From Mikania micrantha (Eukaryota > Streptophyta > Magnoliopsida > Asterales > Asteraceae): a stretch of DNA of 64,000 bases. Shown here one piece after another: positions 10,755 to 22,640 of the stretch; the first letter of the stretch is position 1; each line of letters opens with the position of its first letter. The notes beneath the pieces are model-generated. The model did not search any database and was not told the DNA's origin. It saw only the letters and a list, made by a program, of their open reading frames with translations. A program made the position numbers and the translations under genes. The DNA is taken from the NCBI GenBank assembly GCA_009363875.1, contig CM018693.1, forward strand, positions 72,710,986-72,774,985, written 5' to 3'.

Positions 10755-13330
10755 ATGGAGGACTTAGCTTTGATGGCGAACCAGAATCATCGGATTCAGA
10801 CACTTTTACTCACTGAGACTGAGACAGGGAACTCTAATAAAGCTCCCAAGCTGCTATCATTAGATGATTATCCCCACTGGAAGTACAAATTTGAAATTCA
10901 TATCACTGGAGTTGATACCAACTTATGGATGATGATAGAGAGTGGTTATCTGAGACCATTCAATGAAGATGGAACTCCAATGTTAGTCACACGGATGACT
11001 GAACCACAGAGGAAACTAAATGACTATGAGAAGAAAGCTTATGCTATTCTATCCCAGTCCATTGCAACTGATATCTTTCATCAGTTCAGACAGTTTACAT
11101 CTTCTAAGTTTCTGTGGGATGCATTGCAGTAGAGATACGAGGGAAATGATGCATTGAAGAACATCAAGTCTAAAGCTTTAAGGAAGGAGTTTAACAGCTT
11201 CATGTATGTGGGAAACGAGTCACTGGATGATCTGATTGCAAGATTCTACCATCTTCTGAGTGAGCTGTTTAATCATCAGATGAAGATTACAACTCAGGAG
11301 AAGATTTAGTGTTTGGCAGATGCTCTACCTCCAAAATGGGAGTCTTTTCTTATGGTTTTAAAGCAGAATGAGATGATGGCAAGTATGGACATCAATGATT
11401 TCATCCAGAAGTTAAAAGAGCAGGAAATTAAGAACAGGTGGAAGGCTAAGAGAGTTGCTCAAGTTCAGGACCCTTCACTGTATTATTCTACTCCTACTAT
11501 AGAGAGAGCCTCTTCTCATGCTCCACTGAAGACTGGTTTTGTCTCTCAGACTACTGAAGCTCCTGTTCCCAATCAGATTCATTTCAGTCAACCATCTTCA
11601 TCATCCAGCTCTCAGAAAGAAGGTAGTCAACCAGTCACCAGTCTGAAGACAGACAACTTTGATAAAGTGACTGTAGAGGTTGCAAAGGAGCATATGGGTC
11701 TTCTGTCCACTCTTGTCAGTTCCTATGATGGAGTAGTAACAGGAAAGATTGGCAATCCTTACTTGAGTAACGATGATTACTCTCAGATAGACCCAGATGA
11801 CATGGAGAGGATTGATATCATGTGGGCTCTGGCTAGTGCTGTGAGAAGAGCAGAGGATTTTGTGAGAAGGACTGGCAAAGACATCAACCTGAATAAGTAT
11901 TCTAAATTTTGTTTTGACATGGCATCTGGCACTTGCTACAGTTGTGGGGAGAAGGGACACGTTGCAAGACAGTGCAAACAACCAAAGAAGTCAGGTAACA
12001 AGAATCCTTTTCAGCATCAGAGATCTTCTACATCAAATCCAGAGAGAAGACTTCTACCTGTTGATACTCCTGCCCATGCAAGCTCCTCAAATGCCAACAA
12101 AGCTTTGATGGTACAAAATGATGAAGGTGAGAATTGGGATTTCAAATTCAATCCTGATCAGGGAAGACATGATAAAGCTTGTGTTGCTGATATTCAGAAG
12201 ATTGATGAGTCAAGTGAAGAAAGCACTTCTGAAGAAGCAAAGATGTCTAGAAGAAACATCTGGTTCAGAGTCCGAAAGCATTTCAGACTCAGACACTCAA
12301 GCAGATTATGATGCTGATCTTGAAGAACCAGTTACCCAGTTTGCTTTGATGGTGAACTCATCTGCTACTTCTACTGCTACTTCACAGTCAGATAAGGTAT
12401 TTGATGAATGTTCATCCTCTCATTCTAGTTGTTTTAATTGTATTGATCTTGACAGTAAAGTTCTGGCTTATCCGAAGCACAATGCTGATTTGATCAACGA
12501 TATCAACCAAATGATTGAGGCAAACAAAATTTTAAAATCTAATGAAAAATATTTTCAAGATAAAATTAACTTGCTAAACAGACAGTTGTAGGAGGTTGAG
12601 ATCGATGTGCTAAACAAGCAGGATGCAGTTACTTCTAATCTCAACACCATAAATGAGGCTATGAAGAAACATGCCATAGTAGAGTGTGACTATGAGACCT
12701 TAAGCCAGAAGCTCAAGAGCTATGAGAGCCCATCTTATATTATTGAGCACATGATCAGTACTTGGACTCATCAATTTGAGAAGGGTAAGGAAACAAGATA
12801 CAATCACTGTCCCCTACTAGTCTTGAACAGCTTTGTCAATTCCCCGAATGACAAAGAGGTTAAAGATTTTCAGGTGAAATCTCCATTAGTTATTGATCCC
12901 ATTGATTTAATATCTGATGAGGGTTCCTCAATGTCTGAGGAATCTTTTGTGGAGGGCGTGGTTGAAGATTGGGTGTCTAATTTAGAGGATGAGTGTGATC
13001 TTACTCCTCAAGTGTCTTGTGTTAAGAATCAGACATCTGTTGCCAAGAAGGCAGATCTAATCTTACCCAAGGCAAACATGGCTTCAAAGTTGTCCAAACC
13101 CATTTGCTTTGTGAAGTCTTCACAAAATGGTGAAGCAAGTGAGACCAAGGAGTCTGGAAAACTATTTTCAATGGCACAAGGGGTTTGGGTTTTGTTCATG
13201 ATCAGATTAAGAAAAATGTTTTCAAAACAAACACTCACGGTCAAAAGCCAAACAATTTCTTCCAAAAACAAAAAAGTTTGCTTTGAGTGTGGTGCACCTG
13301 GACATGTTGTTAGATTTTGTCCCCAGTTGA
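10755..13330 (+). pseudogene. gag: C1 gag (copia, broken)
   Basis: Structural polyprotein part. The chosen start at 10755 (MEDLALMANQ) is followed by the copia gag core: LDDYPHWKYKFEIHI, MTEPQRK, AYAILSQSIATDIFHQF. Stops at 11130 and 11307 occur where C2 copies have CAG, i.e. C-to-T changes. The reading continues with MYVGNESLDDLIARFYHLLS and the first zinc knuckle CYSCGEKGHVARQC at about 11935-11976. A frameshift lies near 12250 and another stop at 12589. The C-terminal part is Ser/Asp-rich and then predicted coiled coil (12480-12760). It ends with a second knuckle, CFECGAPGHVVRFC, at about 13280-13321. Related gag segments form the C2 array at 56454-64000. Confidence 0.88.
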
Positions 13331-16300
13331 TCAGACCTAAGGTTGCACCACCCAGAAAACTAAATCAGAATTTTAACAAACCGGTCAAATCTGATTTTAA
13401 ATCAACTCAAGGCGGGTTCATTACGGGAGAGGGTATTCTTTCAAATGGCCAAGTTTCCTTTGACAAAGTCAGATACGTGAAGCAGTTGGAGAACAATCTT
13501 CTTTCAGTGTCACAAATTTGTGACAAGCAATACAAAGTTCTTTTTGATGACTCCAACTGCTACATACTCAAGCAAGGTGTGATTATTCCTGAAGATTGGA
13601 TTTTGATGTCAGCACCCCGTAAGCAGGACTTGTATGTACTCAACATGGCTACAGCTTCAACAACATCCTCCACAGCTTCATGTTTTACGTCAAAGGCCAC
13701 TGAGAAAGACTATATTCTTTGGCATAAGAGGATGGGCCATTTGAGTCTACGCAAGATGAACCATTTGGTACACAACAACTTGGTTGAGGGTGTCAGTCTA
13801 AAGAATTTCAAGCTGTCTGATATTTGTGTCTCATGCAAGAAGGGAAAGCAGACCAAGCAGTCTCACAAGATGAAAAAGTTTCATTCAATCACTGTTCTTC
13901 TTGAGCTTCTCCATATGGATTTATTTGGTCCAGCAAACCGCAAGAGTATAGCTGGAGATCAATACTATCTAGTCATCACTGATGAGTATTCCAGATATTC
14001 TTGGGTTTTCTTTCTAAAGGAGAAATCTGAAACGTTTGACTGCATTCAAGTGTTGGTGACCAAACTTGAATCTCTTTAAAAGCTCAAGATCCGTATGCTC
14101 AGAACAGACAACGGGACAGAGTTCAAGAATCAAAACATGGATAACTTCTGCAATACACGTGGCATTGTCCAACAATTCAGTGCTCCATATGTCCCGCAAA
14201 TGAATGGAGTTGCTGAGCGCAAGAACAGAACTTTGATTGAGGCTGCTAGGACAATGCTTGTTGATTCATCTCTTCCAGTTCAGTTATGGAATGAAGCTGT
14301 AGCAAATGATTGCTACACACTGAACCGGCTATTGATAGTAAAGAGACGTGGGAAGACTTGCTTTGAGCTGCTCCACAAGAGAAAGCCTAATCTTAAGTAT
14401 CTTGAACCTTTTGGTGCTCCGTGCACGATGCTTAAGAAACACGAGCAGGGCAAGTTCAATGAGAAGGTGGAAGAAGGGTATTTTCTTGGGTACAACACTC
14501 CTAATAAAAAGTGGAGGAGTGGTACCATGTTGATGTTCAGAGACACTCTATGCCCCCACCTGGAAAAGGTCCAGACGAGATGTTTGATTATTCAGACCTT
14601 TTCGACTCATTCAATATGCCTCCCATGTACTCTGATGAAGATGTTGTTGTTCAAATGATGTATGATGCACAAAATGCACCTGATGAACCTGTGCAACATT
14701 CATCAGTTTCAATTCCCACAGTACAGATAAATGATGACAGCTCAGACACAGATGATAACCCAGTTCAGCCAGCTGTCCCCAAACCTAATGTTGACAACCT
14801 TGTACCTGGACTTGAGGACTTAAATCTGAACAATCTTGATCCATAGGTTGAGGTTCCTGCTCATCCTGTTGGAAGAATCAATCGCATTCATCCTCAGGAG
14901 AACATTATTGGAAGTCCACTTGATGGGGTTAAGACAAGAAATCAGCTATCTTCAAGAGGTCTTGCTGATATTCTTGACTTTGTTGATGTGAACTACTGTG
15001 CCCATTCTTGTTTCATCTCTCAAGTTGAACCGCGCACTGTCACCAAAGCATTAAGAGAGGAATCATGGGTTGATGCAATGCAAGAAGAACTCCTGCAAAT
15101 CAAGAAATTAGGTGTTTGGCAACTTGTTGACAAACCGAAAGGTGCAAAGGTTATAGGCACCAGATGGGTTCTTCATTGCAAAAGGGACGATCACGGGATC
15201 GTTGTGCGAAACAAAGCACGTCTGGTGGTTCAAGGATTCAGTCAGATTGAAGGACTTGACTATAATGAAGTGTTTGCATCAGTTTTTCGTCTCGAAGCAA
15301 TCCGTATCTTCTTGGCATATGCATCCTTCAAGAAATTCAAAGTTTATCAAATGGATGTCAAGAGTGCACTCCTTCACGGTGTGATAAGTGAAACTGTCTA
15401 TGTCAATCAACCTCCCGGGTTTGAGGATCCATTGCATCGTGACCAAGTCTAGAAGCTAGAGAAGGCTTTATATGTATTGCATCAGGCTCCGCGAGCGTGG
15501 TATGAGACATTATCTACTCACCTTCTGAACAACGGGTTCAGAAGAGATTTCATTGACTGCACACTGTTTATTCGAGAGAAGGATGGTGACTTACTCTGGG
15601 TGCAAGTTTATGTGGACGACATCATTTTCGGTTCTACAAATGATAGTCTGTGCAAGGAATTTGAGAAGGTCATGAAAGAAAAGTTTGAAATGAGCTCAAT
15701 GGGGGAGACGAAAATTTTTCTCGGGTTGCAGGTGGATCAATCTGAGGCAGGGATCTTCATTCATCAAACCAAATACGTTGGTGACATTCTGAGCAGTTTC
15801 AGTATGTCAGAAGCAAAACCTGCTGGTACCCCACTCTGTACCGAGGAATGATTGGGTCTCTCATGTATCTTACTGCTTCTTTGCCATATATCATGTTCGC
15901 CACATGCTTGTGTGCTCGCTATCAGTCCAAACCAAGAGTATCACATCTGATTGCTGTGAAGAGGATTATGCGTTATCTGAAGGGTAAACCGGATATTGGC
16001 TTATGGTACCGTAATGCTGATAACTTTTAGCTTACTGCATACAGTGATTTAGACTATTGCGGATGCAAAAGAGATTTCAAGTCAACATCTGCGGGATGTC
16101 AGTTCTTTGGAACCCGTTTAGTTACCTGGAAGTGCAAGAAGCAGACGTCAGTGTCTACTTCAACCAGAGAAGCTGAGTACATTGCTGCTGCTAGTTGCTG
16201 TTCACAAATCATTTGGATACAACAACAACTCAGGGACTATGGGTTACATTTTTCTAACACTCCTATTTATGTTGATAATACTGCCGCCATAGCTGTCACT

Positions 16301-16414
16301 AAGAACCCAGTCCAGCACTCGAAAACCAAACACATCGACATCAAATATCACTTTATACGTGATTGTTTTGAAAAGAAACTTATCGATGTTGTTAAAATAC
16401 ACACCAATCTCTAG
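13331..16414 (+). pseudogene. pol: C1 pol: integrase-RT-RNase H (broken, protease site deleted)
   Basis: Enzymatic part in copia order. The aspartic protease motif DSGASRHMTG, seen in C2 near 39040-39080, is absent: the text passes from the knuckle linker to GGFITGEGILSNG, so the catalytic segment is deleted. Next come the GAG-pre-integrase motif WHKRMGHLS (13720), integrase zinc region and core (HMDLFGP, RTDNGTEF at 14098, stop at 14077), the NGVAERKNRTLIEAA helix, a frameshift near 14515, a variable linker, RT from 15030 with WVDAMQEEL, MDVKSALLHG, YVDDIIFGST (catalytic Asp pair near 15620), stop at 15450, frameshift with small loss near 15845, and RNase H with STSTREAEYIAAA and HIDIKYHF to 16414. 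Not functional. Confidence 0.9.
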
Positions 16415-17825
16415 AAAGCCGATCTGTACAAATAGCTTTTGATAAACATAGATTTTTTAATCTGTTATCGGCTAATGGTGTTTTTCAAAATGATGAAGTC
16501 ATTCTTTCATCTGAAACAAACAAATGATCATCACTTTTATTAGTTAGTTTTCTTTTGTTTTATTTTTCATGGTTAAGTATTTCTGTTATTTCTTTCACTA
16601 AATCAAAAACTCAAAAAGATTTTTTGTTTTAGGTTTTTAGGGGGAGAAAAAGTAGATTAATTGAAAAACCAAAAACATTTGAAAATTTTGAAAAATACAA
16701 AAACAATTAAAAAAATCATAAAAATGAGAAAGTCTTATTTAAGAAAGTAATGTGTTAACCTATCATGTCTTAAAAGCTAAGGTGAATGCATAAACTGAAA
16801 ACACATGAGAATTGTGAATTGATGTACTAATAGGCCGACTTTACAAAATGAATAGACTAGTTGTGATAACTTAGAAAGTCTGATTTGTGAGATCCATTTT
16901 AGAAAACCAGCTTAGTGATAAATAGTTTTTGACTCAAATCAGGCATACACCTGTTATCATAGGATCTAATAAGGTTTCCAATGATTCATGAATTCAAGTC
17001 TGTACACGTGACATAGTGATTTGTAAAAACCTAGCTGAAGCCGTCGATTCAGATGAGAATGATTGAATAACAAGAAAATAAAAGTAAATCAAGCTGGTAT
17101 TAAGCTTGGAAAATACAAAAGCAAAATAAGTTCGATTCCATACACGTGCCATATTGCTTTGTAAAGACCTAGCTGAAGCCGTCCATTTGGATAGAACAAG
17201 TTAATCGTGTCAACACAATTCTGTATACGTGCCATATTGCTTTGTAAAGACCTAGCTGAAGCCGTCCATGAGAATGTGTTGAACATGAGAGACAAATCAA
17301 AAAGAAAAATACAAAAAGATAATAAATTGGAACCTTATGGAATTTATGATTATCGGTACTAAGTTATGCAGAGATGAGTTAAAAACTGGTTTTGATCTTT
17401 ATTGGTTAAATGGAATGGGTAACTCAGTCAGAAAATATGAGTGATCCTCAAATTGGTTTAGAAGTGAGGTATTGTCAGGCTTAAAGTGGATAATTATATC
17501 AGTAATCATATCAAAAGACAAATGTGTCTGAAGTGGAACATTCAGTAATGCTGATTTGATGTGATTAGGTGTATGTGTTATATTCTTGATAGACTTCTCA
17601 CAAAAATACGTGTTTCTGTGTTTTTAGTTGTTCATTGTACAGTCGTATTTTGTTTCAGAAAAATACAAAAATATTTTATATTTTCAAATTTGTTTTAGAT
17701 GATCATTGGTATGTTCGGATGTTCAGTGATCTCTGAATTCATTACCCACCAGACTACTCTTCATAATGAAATTTGTTTAACTGATCATAATGTTAAATTT
17801 GAAATTGAGTTCTGTTTGTGAGTGC
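16415..17825 (+). other. C1 spacer between pol and post-pol gene; internal polypurine tract
   Basis: AT-rich, without coding signal. At 16634-16646 TTAGGGGGAGAAA resembles the polypurine tract that normally sits at the 3' end of copia elements, here 5.4 kb before the 3' LTR. At 17000-17280 are three ~57-bp repeats. Confidence 0.6.
17000..17280 (+). repeat. Triple repeat with ACGTG core
   Basis: Three copies (about 17001-17056, 17140-17195, 17220-17275) share TA(C/T)ACGTG(A/C)CATA and ACCTAGCTGAAGCCGTC. The first two contain CACGTG, the plant G-box core. Spacing is uneven (~139 and ~80 bp). Confidence 0.75.
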
Positions 17826-17827
17826 CA

Positions 17828-18690
17828 AGCTTCATTCGTGCGAATGAACAAGAAGAATGGCTCATTCGACCGAATGATTTCATCCAAGCGAATGAAGTCA
17901 TTCAGCCAAATCAACCTGGACCGAATCAACTCTCTCGGTTGTTTCATTCGCCGAATGAAACTTTCTGTTTAAAGGATTCTTTCGGCCGAATTAAATTGGA
18001 GCGAAGCAATTCATTCGATTGAGTCATTCACAAATGAGGATTTCTATTTAAATGGTTCTTTCGGCCGAACCACTTCATTCTCCCAAACTCATTCTCTCGC
18101 CCAACTATGTGTTCCTTTCGGCCAAAACACTCTCTCTCTTCTGTTCTTCGAATTCTCTTGGATTAAATTGCTTCTTTTGCTGAGATTTCTTCTTGTGACC
18201 ATCACAGGTACTTGTGGATCCAAGATGAGCAACTTTGGTCCATGGATTCATTCTGAACAAAACCGGATTTAGGGATTTAGGGTTCACAACAATCGCCTTT
18301 CAATATTTGGCCAAATTGAACTTAATATCACCAATTGTTTTTACAAAATACCATAATCGGTCGATTCTGAATGTATTGGTGCAATTTTTGTGGACTGATT
18401 TGGATTTTTGTAAACTTGGAATTTGAATCTCATACAACCGACCGAATGACGTCTTTCGGTCCTAAGGATCCGACCTAATGAACTCAGCGACAGAATGGAG
18501 TCATACGGCCGAATGAACCTCTTTCGGTCGCTACCCTCATTCGCTGGTCATACGGTTGACCGGCCTCATTCGCTGTTTCTTTGGTTGACTTTCCTCATTC
18601 GCTGTTTCGGTTGTCATTCGGTTGACTGATCCCATTCGGTCAAACATACTCATTCGGTCAATGCCCATTCGGTCAAAATGGTCTCATTTG
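17828..18690. promoter_or_regulatory. CATTCG clusters 4 and 5 upstream of post-pol gene
   Basis: Dense CATTCG/CGAATG words occupy 17828-18130 and 18440-18690, with TTTCGGCCGAA forms at 17981 and 18060. Between them lies a CT-rich stretch (18130-18180) resembling a plant 5' untranslated region. A separate promoter for the downstream gene is an inference from the parallel with the LTR, where the same cluster abuts the TATA box. Confidence 0.55.
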
Positions 18691-18754
18691 TACAAGTTGA
18701 ACACTTGTGAAAATTTCTAATTTTGGCCGGCTGATTAACTGAATTGTGCTGACA

Positions 18755-18776
18755 TGTTTATTCTTTTTTTTTTCAG
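18755..18776 (+). promoter_or_regulatory. Possible 3' splice site before post-pol ORF
   Basis: A polypyrimidine run ending TTTTTTTTTTCAG lies one base before the ATG at 18778. It fits a plant acceptor site and would allow a spliced subgenomic mRNA. The donor was not identified with confidence. Confidence 0.5.
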
Positions 18777-18777
18777 T

Positions 18778-21700
18778 ATGGCTGAGTATAAAGCAGTGTC
18801 AAAGAACAACATGTATGCGCATTTGGATCTTGCCACCAAGAACGCCAAGCATTTCCGGGAGATTATCACTTTTCTCAGGCGCTCTAGGATCTTTCCGGCT
18901 ATTTCCACTGTATATGAGTCGTATCAGTCACATCAGCAGGATTTCTAGAGATCTGCAGATATTGATTGTGAGGTTGAGCCACCGGTTATCAGGGGAAAGG
19001 TGTAGGGGCATGATGTTGTGGTTTCTGTTGAACATATCAGGAGGATATGTGGTTTTCAAGATGCACCGGACCAGCCCATTCTACTTGATCGCTATCTTGT
19101 ACGAGGATGCTTCATGCGATGCAAGTATGACGGTGACCTAGGAGTTGGGATCCTCAACAAATATTTTATGTCTCCATAGTTCAAGTACCTAGCACATGTA
19201 CTTATCCACTGCTTGAGTTCGAGGCGAGGTGGATTTGATGATCTACGGGAGACCATTCAGTGTGCTTTTGTCGCCTTGGTGCTGAATCTGCCCTTCAACT
19301 TTTCTGAGATGGTGTTTACTCATCTGAAGGAGAACGTCATGCTCAAGGGTGACAAGAAGTTTCTTATGTACCCTCGGTTTGTACACCAGATTTTTGATGC
19401 TCAGGTGCCTAACCTGCCGAAGACCAGCACAAATATCATACGGCTAGAGCATATGAATGATATCACTCTCTACAGAGTGCTATCATATGGGGGAAGGAGA
19501 GAAAACCTCCTGTTCATACCTTATTTGGTCATCTTCAGAGACCTGATTACATTGCTCTTGGTGGTAGGAAGTGGAGGCATGATGACTCAGATTCAGACAT
19601 AGAGGACATTGTTGTACCCGGTGATGATGATGGAGATGATGGTGCTGGTGATGTGGGTGGTGGTGATGCTGGAGTTGGTGTTAGTGCTGCTGTTGTTGGT
19701 GCTTCTGTTGGAGATATTGGTAAGGCTGGTGCTAGTGGAGGTGGTGTTGCTAATGGTGCTGATGTGGGTGTTAGTAGTTTAGTAGCTGATGTTGATGATG
19801 TAGATATAGATAGCCTTCTAGAGTTGGATTTCATGGCTACTGCTACAACCACCGTCTCCACTCCACTAGAGATGGCAGGCACCACTTCTGCAGAAGATAG
19901 AGATGATTCAGAGGAATTACGTGATGCTGGTGGTGAGGCTGAAGGTGAAGAAGGCTCTGACAGCTCAGATTCTCAGGATACTCCTGATGAGTTTGAGAAT
20001 GTTATGGTGGGCACTAGGCTGGTAAAGAAGAGGAGGAGACCTAGTGAGACTGAGCTTGGGGAGATCAGGGATCCTTCCTTTATTCCTGAGTTTGATCCTC
20101 ATCCTCCACGTACTTCTACTGCTACATCCACTGCAGCTGTCACTATTGCTTCTTCTACTGTTCAGGCCACGTACTTCTACTGCTTCTACTGTTCCCTCCG
20201 TCACACGAGCCGATACGATTATACCTACTGTTTCAGTGACTCAGCAACTCAGTACACTGAACAATTGGTTACTTAGGTTGATGGAGAGGAACCATGAACA
20301 GGAGGAGGCTTTTACCCATCTCACGCTGAGGGTCAGTGAGCAAGATGCTCTATTACTACAGGCAGCTGACCAGCATGCAGATTTACGGTCCAGATATGCT
20401 CAACAGGAGGAGCAGCTGCTCAAATACATTGATGAGCACAACCAGCTGGTATTGACTGCCACTAGTTTAAATGACCGGATCTTGACTCTTGAAGCTGAGA
20501 ATGCCAGAATTATCGAGCAGGTGGAAAGTCTTAAGGAGGGTACTCCCAGGATAGAGGGCACTGAAGCTCACTCCAATGATTCAGATGAAGACAAGGAAGA
20601 AGAAGATGATGAAAAAGAAGATGAGGAGTCTAATGAGGAGAAAGTAGACTATGAAGATTCAGATAAAGTGATGATTCCGATGATTCTGATGATTCTAATG
20701 ATGGTTCTGGGAGTGGGTCTGCTAGTTCATCTGGTTCAGCAGCTAAGCAGTCCCCTCCCACGGAAATAAGAACCAAGACAAAGCACTACAAAGGTTCTAA
20801 GGCTCCTCCTCCACCTCCTCCTACTCAGTCAGATGATCCAAAAGCTACTGAGGAAGTCAAAGTTGTGCCTTTGAGACGTCGACTAGATGAGACATTGACT
20901 ATGATCCTAGACGCTCAAGGTATTATACAGCACTCAGTCAGCTACGATAAAGAGGAGGGAGAGATCATTCACTGCTTAACCAAGGAGTAGATTGCAGAGC
21001 TGTTCAGGTTGAATCCTGACGAGGTTGGGATTGATGACACCTCAGCTCCTGTTACTGATGTGCCTTCTCCTGAGACTTTTGATAACATTGATGAGGTTAT
21101 TTTAGAGGGCATCATTGAGGAAGAGACTACAAAGTACACTTCAGCTGAGGACGAGCTACCTACATTTACTGACATTTTTGGACAAGCCACTGAAGAGGAA
21201 CTAAACAGAAATGTTGAAGAAAAGGTCAGTGGTGGTGAGTCTTCAGCAGAAGACATTCAACAGAGAAAGGAAGAATGGAAGGCATATTGGGAGATATTGA
21301 AGAAGAAAAGCACTGTGAAGATGCCAGATACTCACACTAAAGTCTATAGGACCAAAGGGTACAAGGCTGGAGGACAGATACTTAGCTGGGCATACTTTTA
21401 TGATCTACAGCGTTATGCTGTCAAGAGAGAACGAGGAATTTAGTATTTCAAGCATCCCCATGACTTCAAAATGTTGCCTGGCTTTGAAGTCAATCAGCTC
21501 GCACGTTTGAAGATGCTATACAGTTCTGATTCAGGGATGTCTGCTTGGTTCTCTCGACAGATTCAGTACAAGTACAGGAAGAGATGGGTTAACTTTAAAC
21601 CCCAGGAACCAGAGAGATACTAAATGCCAGATATAAATACAGATACTCGTAGACATAAAGTCATCCTGAAGTGGCTTCCTCCAAAAGTCATGAAGAAGAT

Positions 21701-22024
21701 TCCTTTGAGGAACATGCGTCAAGACTTCTTGGAAAGCATCCGATGGTGGTATTATGATGGGCGTACTGGAGAGGCTGTGATAGTTCTTTGCAAAGACAAG
21801 AAGTGGGAGATTGAACGTATCTTTGACCCGATGTGGTAGACTAATCTGTCACACAGCGATGTCAAAGCTCTTTACAGGCCCCAGATTTTCTTTGTTGTAG
21901 AAGATATGGAGCAAGCACTACAATTTATGAGGGTGATCCGGATCTGTATTGTTTTTAGGATTCATGCTGGATCAGATTGGAAAGCCATTTCAGACAAACA
22001 TTTCAAGAAAGATGCTGCAAAATG
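18778..22024 (+). pseudogene. C1 post-pol (env-position) gene, broken
   Basis: Additional gene in the envelope position of a SIRE-like element. The reading starts MAEYKAVSKNNMYAHLD at 18778 and has stops at 18946, 19003 and 19177. It continues in the same frame through a block with KKFLMYPRFVHQIFDAQ (19351-19401), a motif I associate with post-pol proteins of Asteraceae copia elements. A frameshift near 19540 leads to a Gly/Asp-rich segment and KKRRRPSETELGEI. After another frame change near 20160 comes a predicted coiled coil (20280-20560, heptad-like MERNHEQEEAFTHL to IIEQVESLKEG). Then follow an acidic Asp/Glu tract, a proline run, an acidic region (21009-21280) and a conserved-looking C-terminus (21300-22024) with stops. 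No signal peptide or convincing membrane segment is seen in the consistent frame, so envelope function is unsupported. Confidence 0.7.
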
Positions 22025-22037
22025 AAGAACTAGGTCC

Positions 22038-22048
22038 AAGGAGGAGTA
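22038..22048 (+). promoter_or_regulatory. C1 terminal polypurine tract
   Basis: AAGGAGGAGTA directly precedes the 3' LTR and would prime plus-strand DNA synthesis. Confidence 0.75.
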
Positions 22049-22635
22049 TGTTGGTGCACGAAATGTCCCTAGTTCAGTTTTGTATGATCTTTTGATGTAT
22101 AAAGTTTATGTCATTAATAAAATCAGTATTCCTATATTTTTCTTAATGTGTATTTTAGTTTATATGTGTTTGATTATGTTTAACGTTGATTTAATATGTC
22201 TTATAGACCCATTCGGGCGAATGACTCTGAGAATGAAGTCATTCGGCCGAATGAACGCTTACAGAATGACTAGGGCGATCGAATGAGTCACCCGCATGAC
22301 TCATTCGGTGGACCAAGCTCATTCGGCCGAATGAGTACCGTCTATATATACTAGTTCAAACAGATTCAAACCTAACTTTCCCGAGCCCTCCTTCTTCCCA
22401 GAGCACTCTAGTGTCAAACCTTAGAAGTTTTGAGTGGTTCTTGCCTGTCCAACTTCGATTCTCCTCCCGTGGTGTTCGATCTTGCTTCAAACGTTCATCC
22501 TTCACCTTCGGATCACCACGGGTGCTGTTGGTTTCGATTGGAAAACCCTAAAATAGGATTCCACAGTATTCCAGAGGCTGTCGAGCAGATCTCCATTGGA
22601 ACCGGGTTGTTTCCGGGCTCCTTGTTGGTCCTACA
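22049..22635 (+). repeat. C1 3' LTR (587 bp)
   Basis: Same termini as the 5' copy. The CATTCG cluster (22207-22340) keeps the 16-bp-spaced palindrome pair but lacks ~41 bp of half-sites. TATA box TATATATACTAG at 22344-22355. Followed by TSD AGAGT. Confidence 0.93.
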
Positions 22636-22640
22636 AGAGT

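Larger units (their letters stand above)
9616..22635 (+). mobile_element. C1: 13.0-kb Ty1/copia (SIRE/Maximus-like) with post-pol gene
   Basis: Bounded by direct LTRs beginning TGTTGGTGCACG and ending TGTTGGTCCTACA, and by a perfect 5-bp TSD AGAGT (9611-9615 and 22636-22640). Domain order is gag, protease remnant, integrase, RT, RNase H, i.e. copia order, followed by a ~5.6-kb region with an additional long coding segment, as in the SIRE/Maximus lineage. The interrupted LTR reads continuously across the insertion. Several premature stops and frameshifts and a missing protease active site show it is dead. Its LTRs differ by a ~41-bp deletion and many substitutions, so it is considerably older than E2. 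Confidence 0.93.

Noticed and set aside
19547..19885. 112-codon Pro/Ala/Ser-rich antisense ORF
   Set aside because: Reverse complement of the Gly/Asp-rich repeat-like part of the C1 post-pol gene; compositional artefact.
20650..20769. Hydrophobic C-terminus (IPMILMILMMVLGVGLL) that looks like an envelope membrane segment
   Set aside because: It comes from a GAT-rich acidic tract read one base out of frame; the frame that continues downstream is Asp/Ser-rich.
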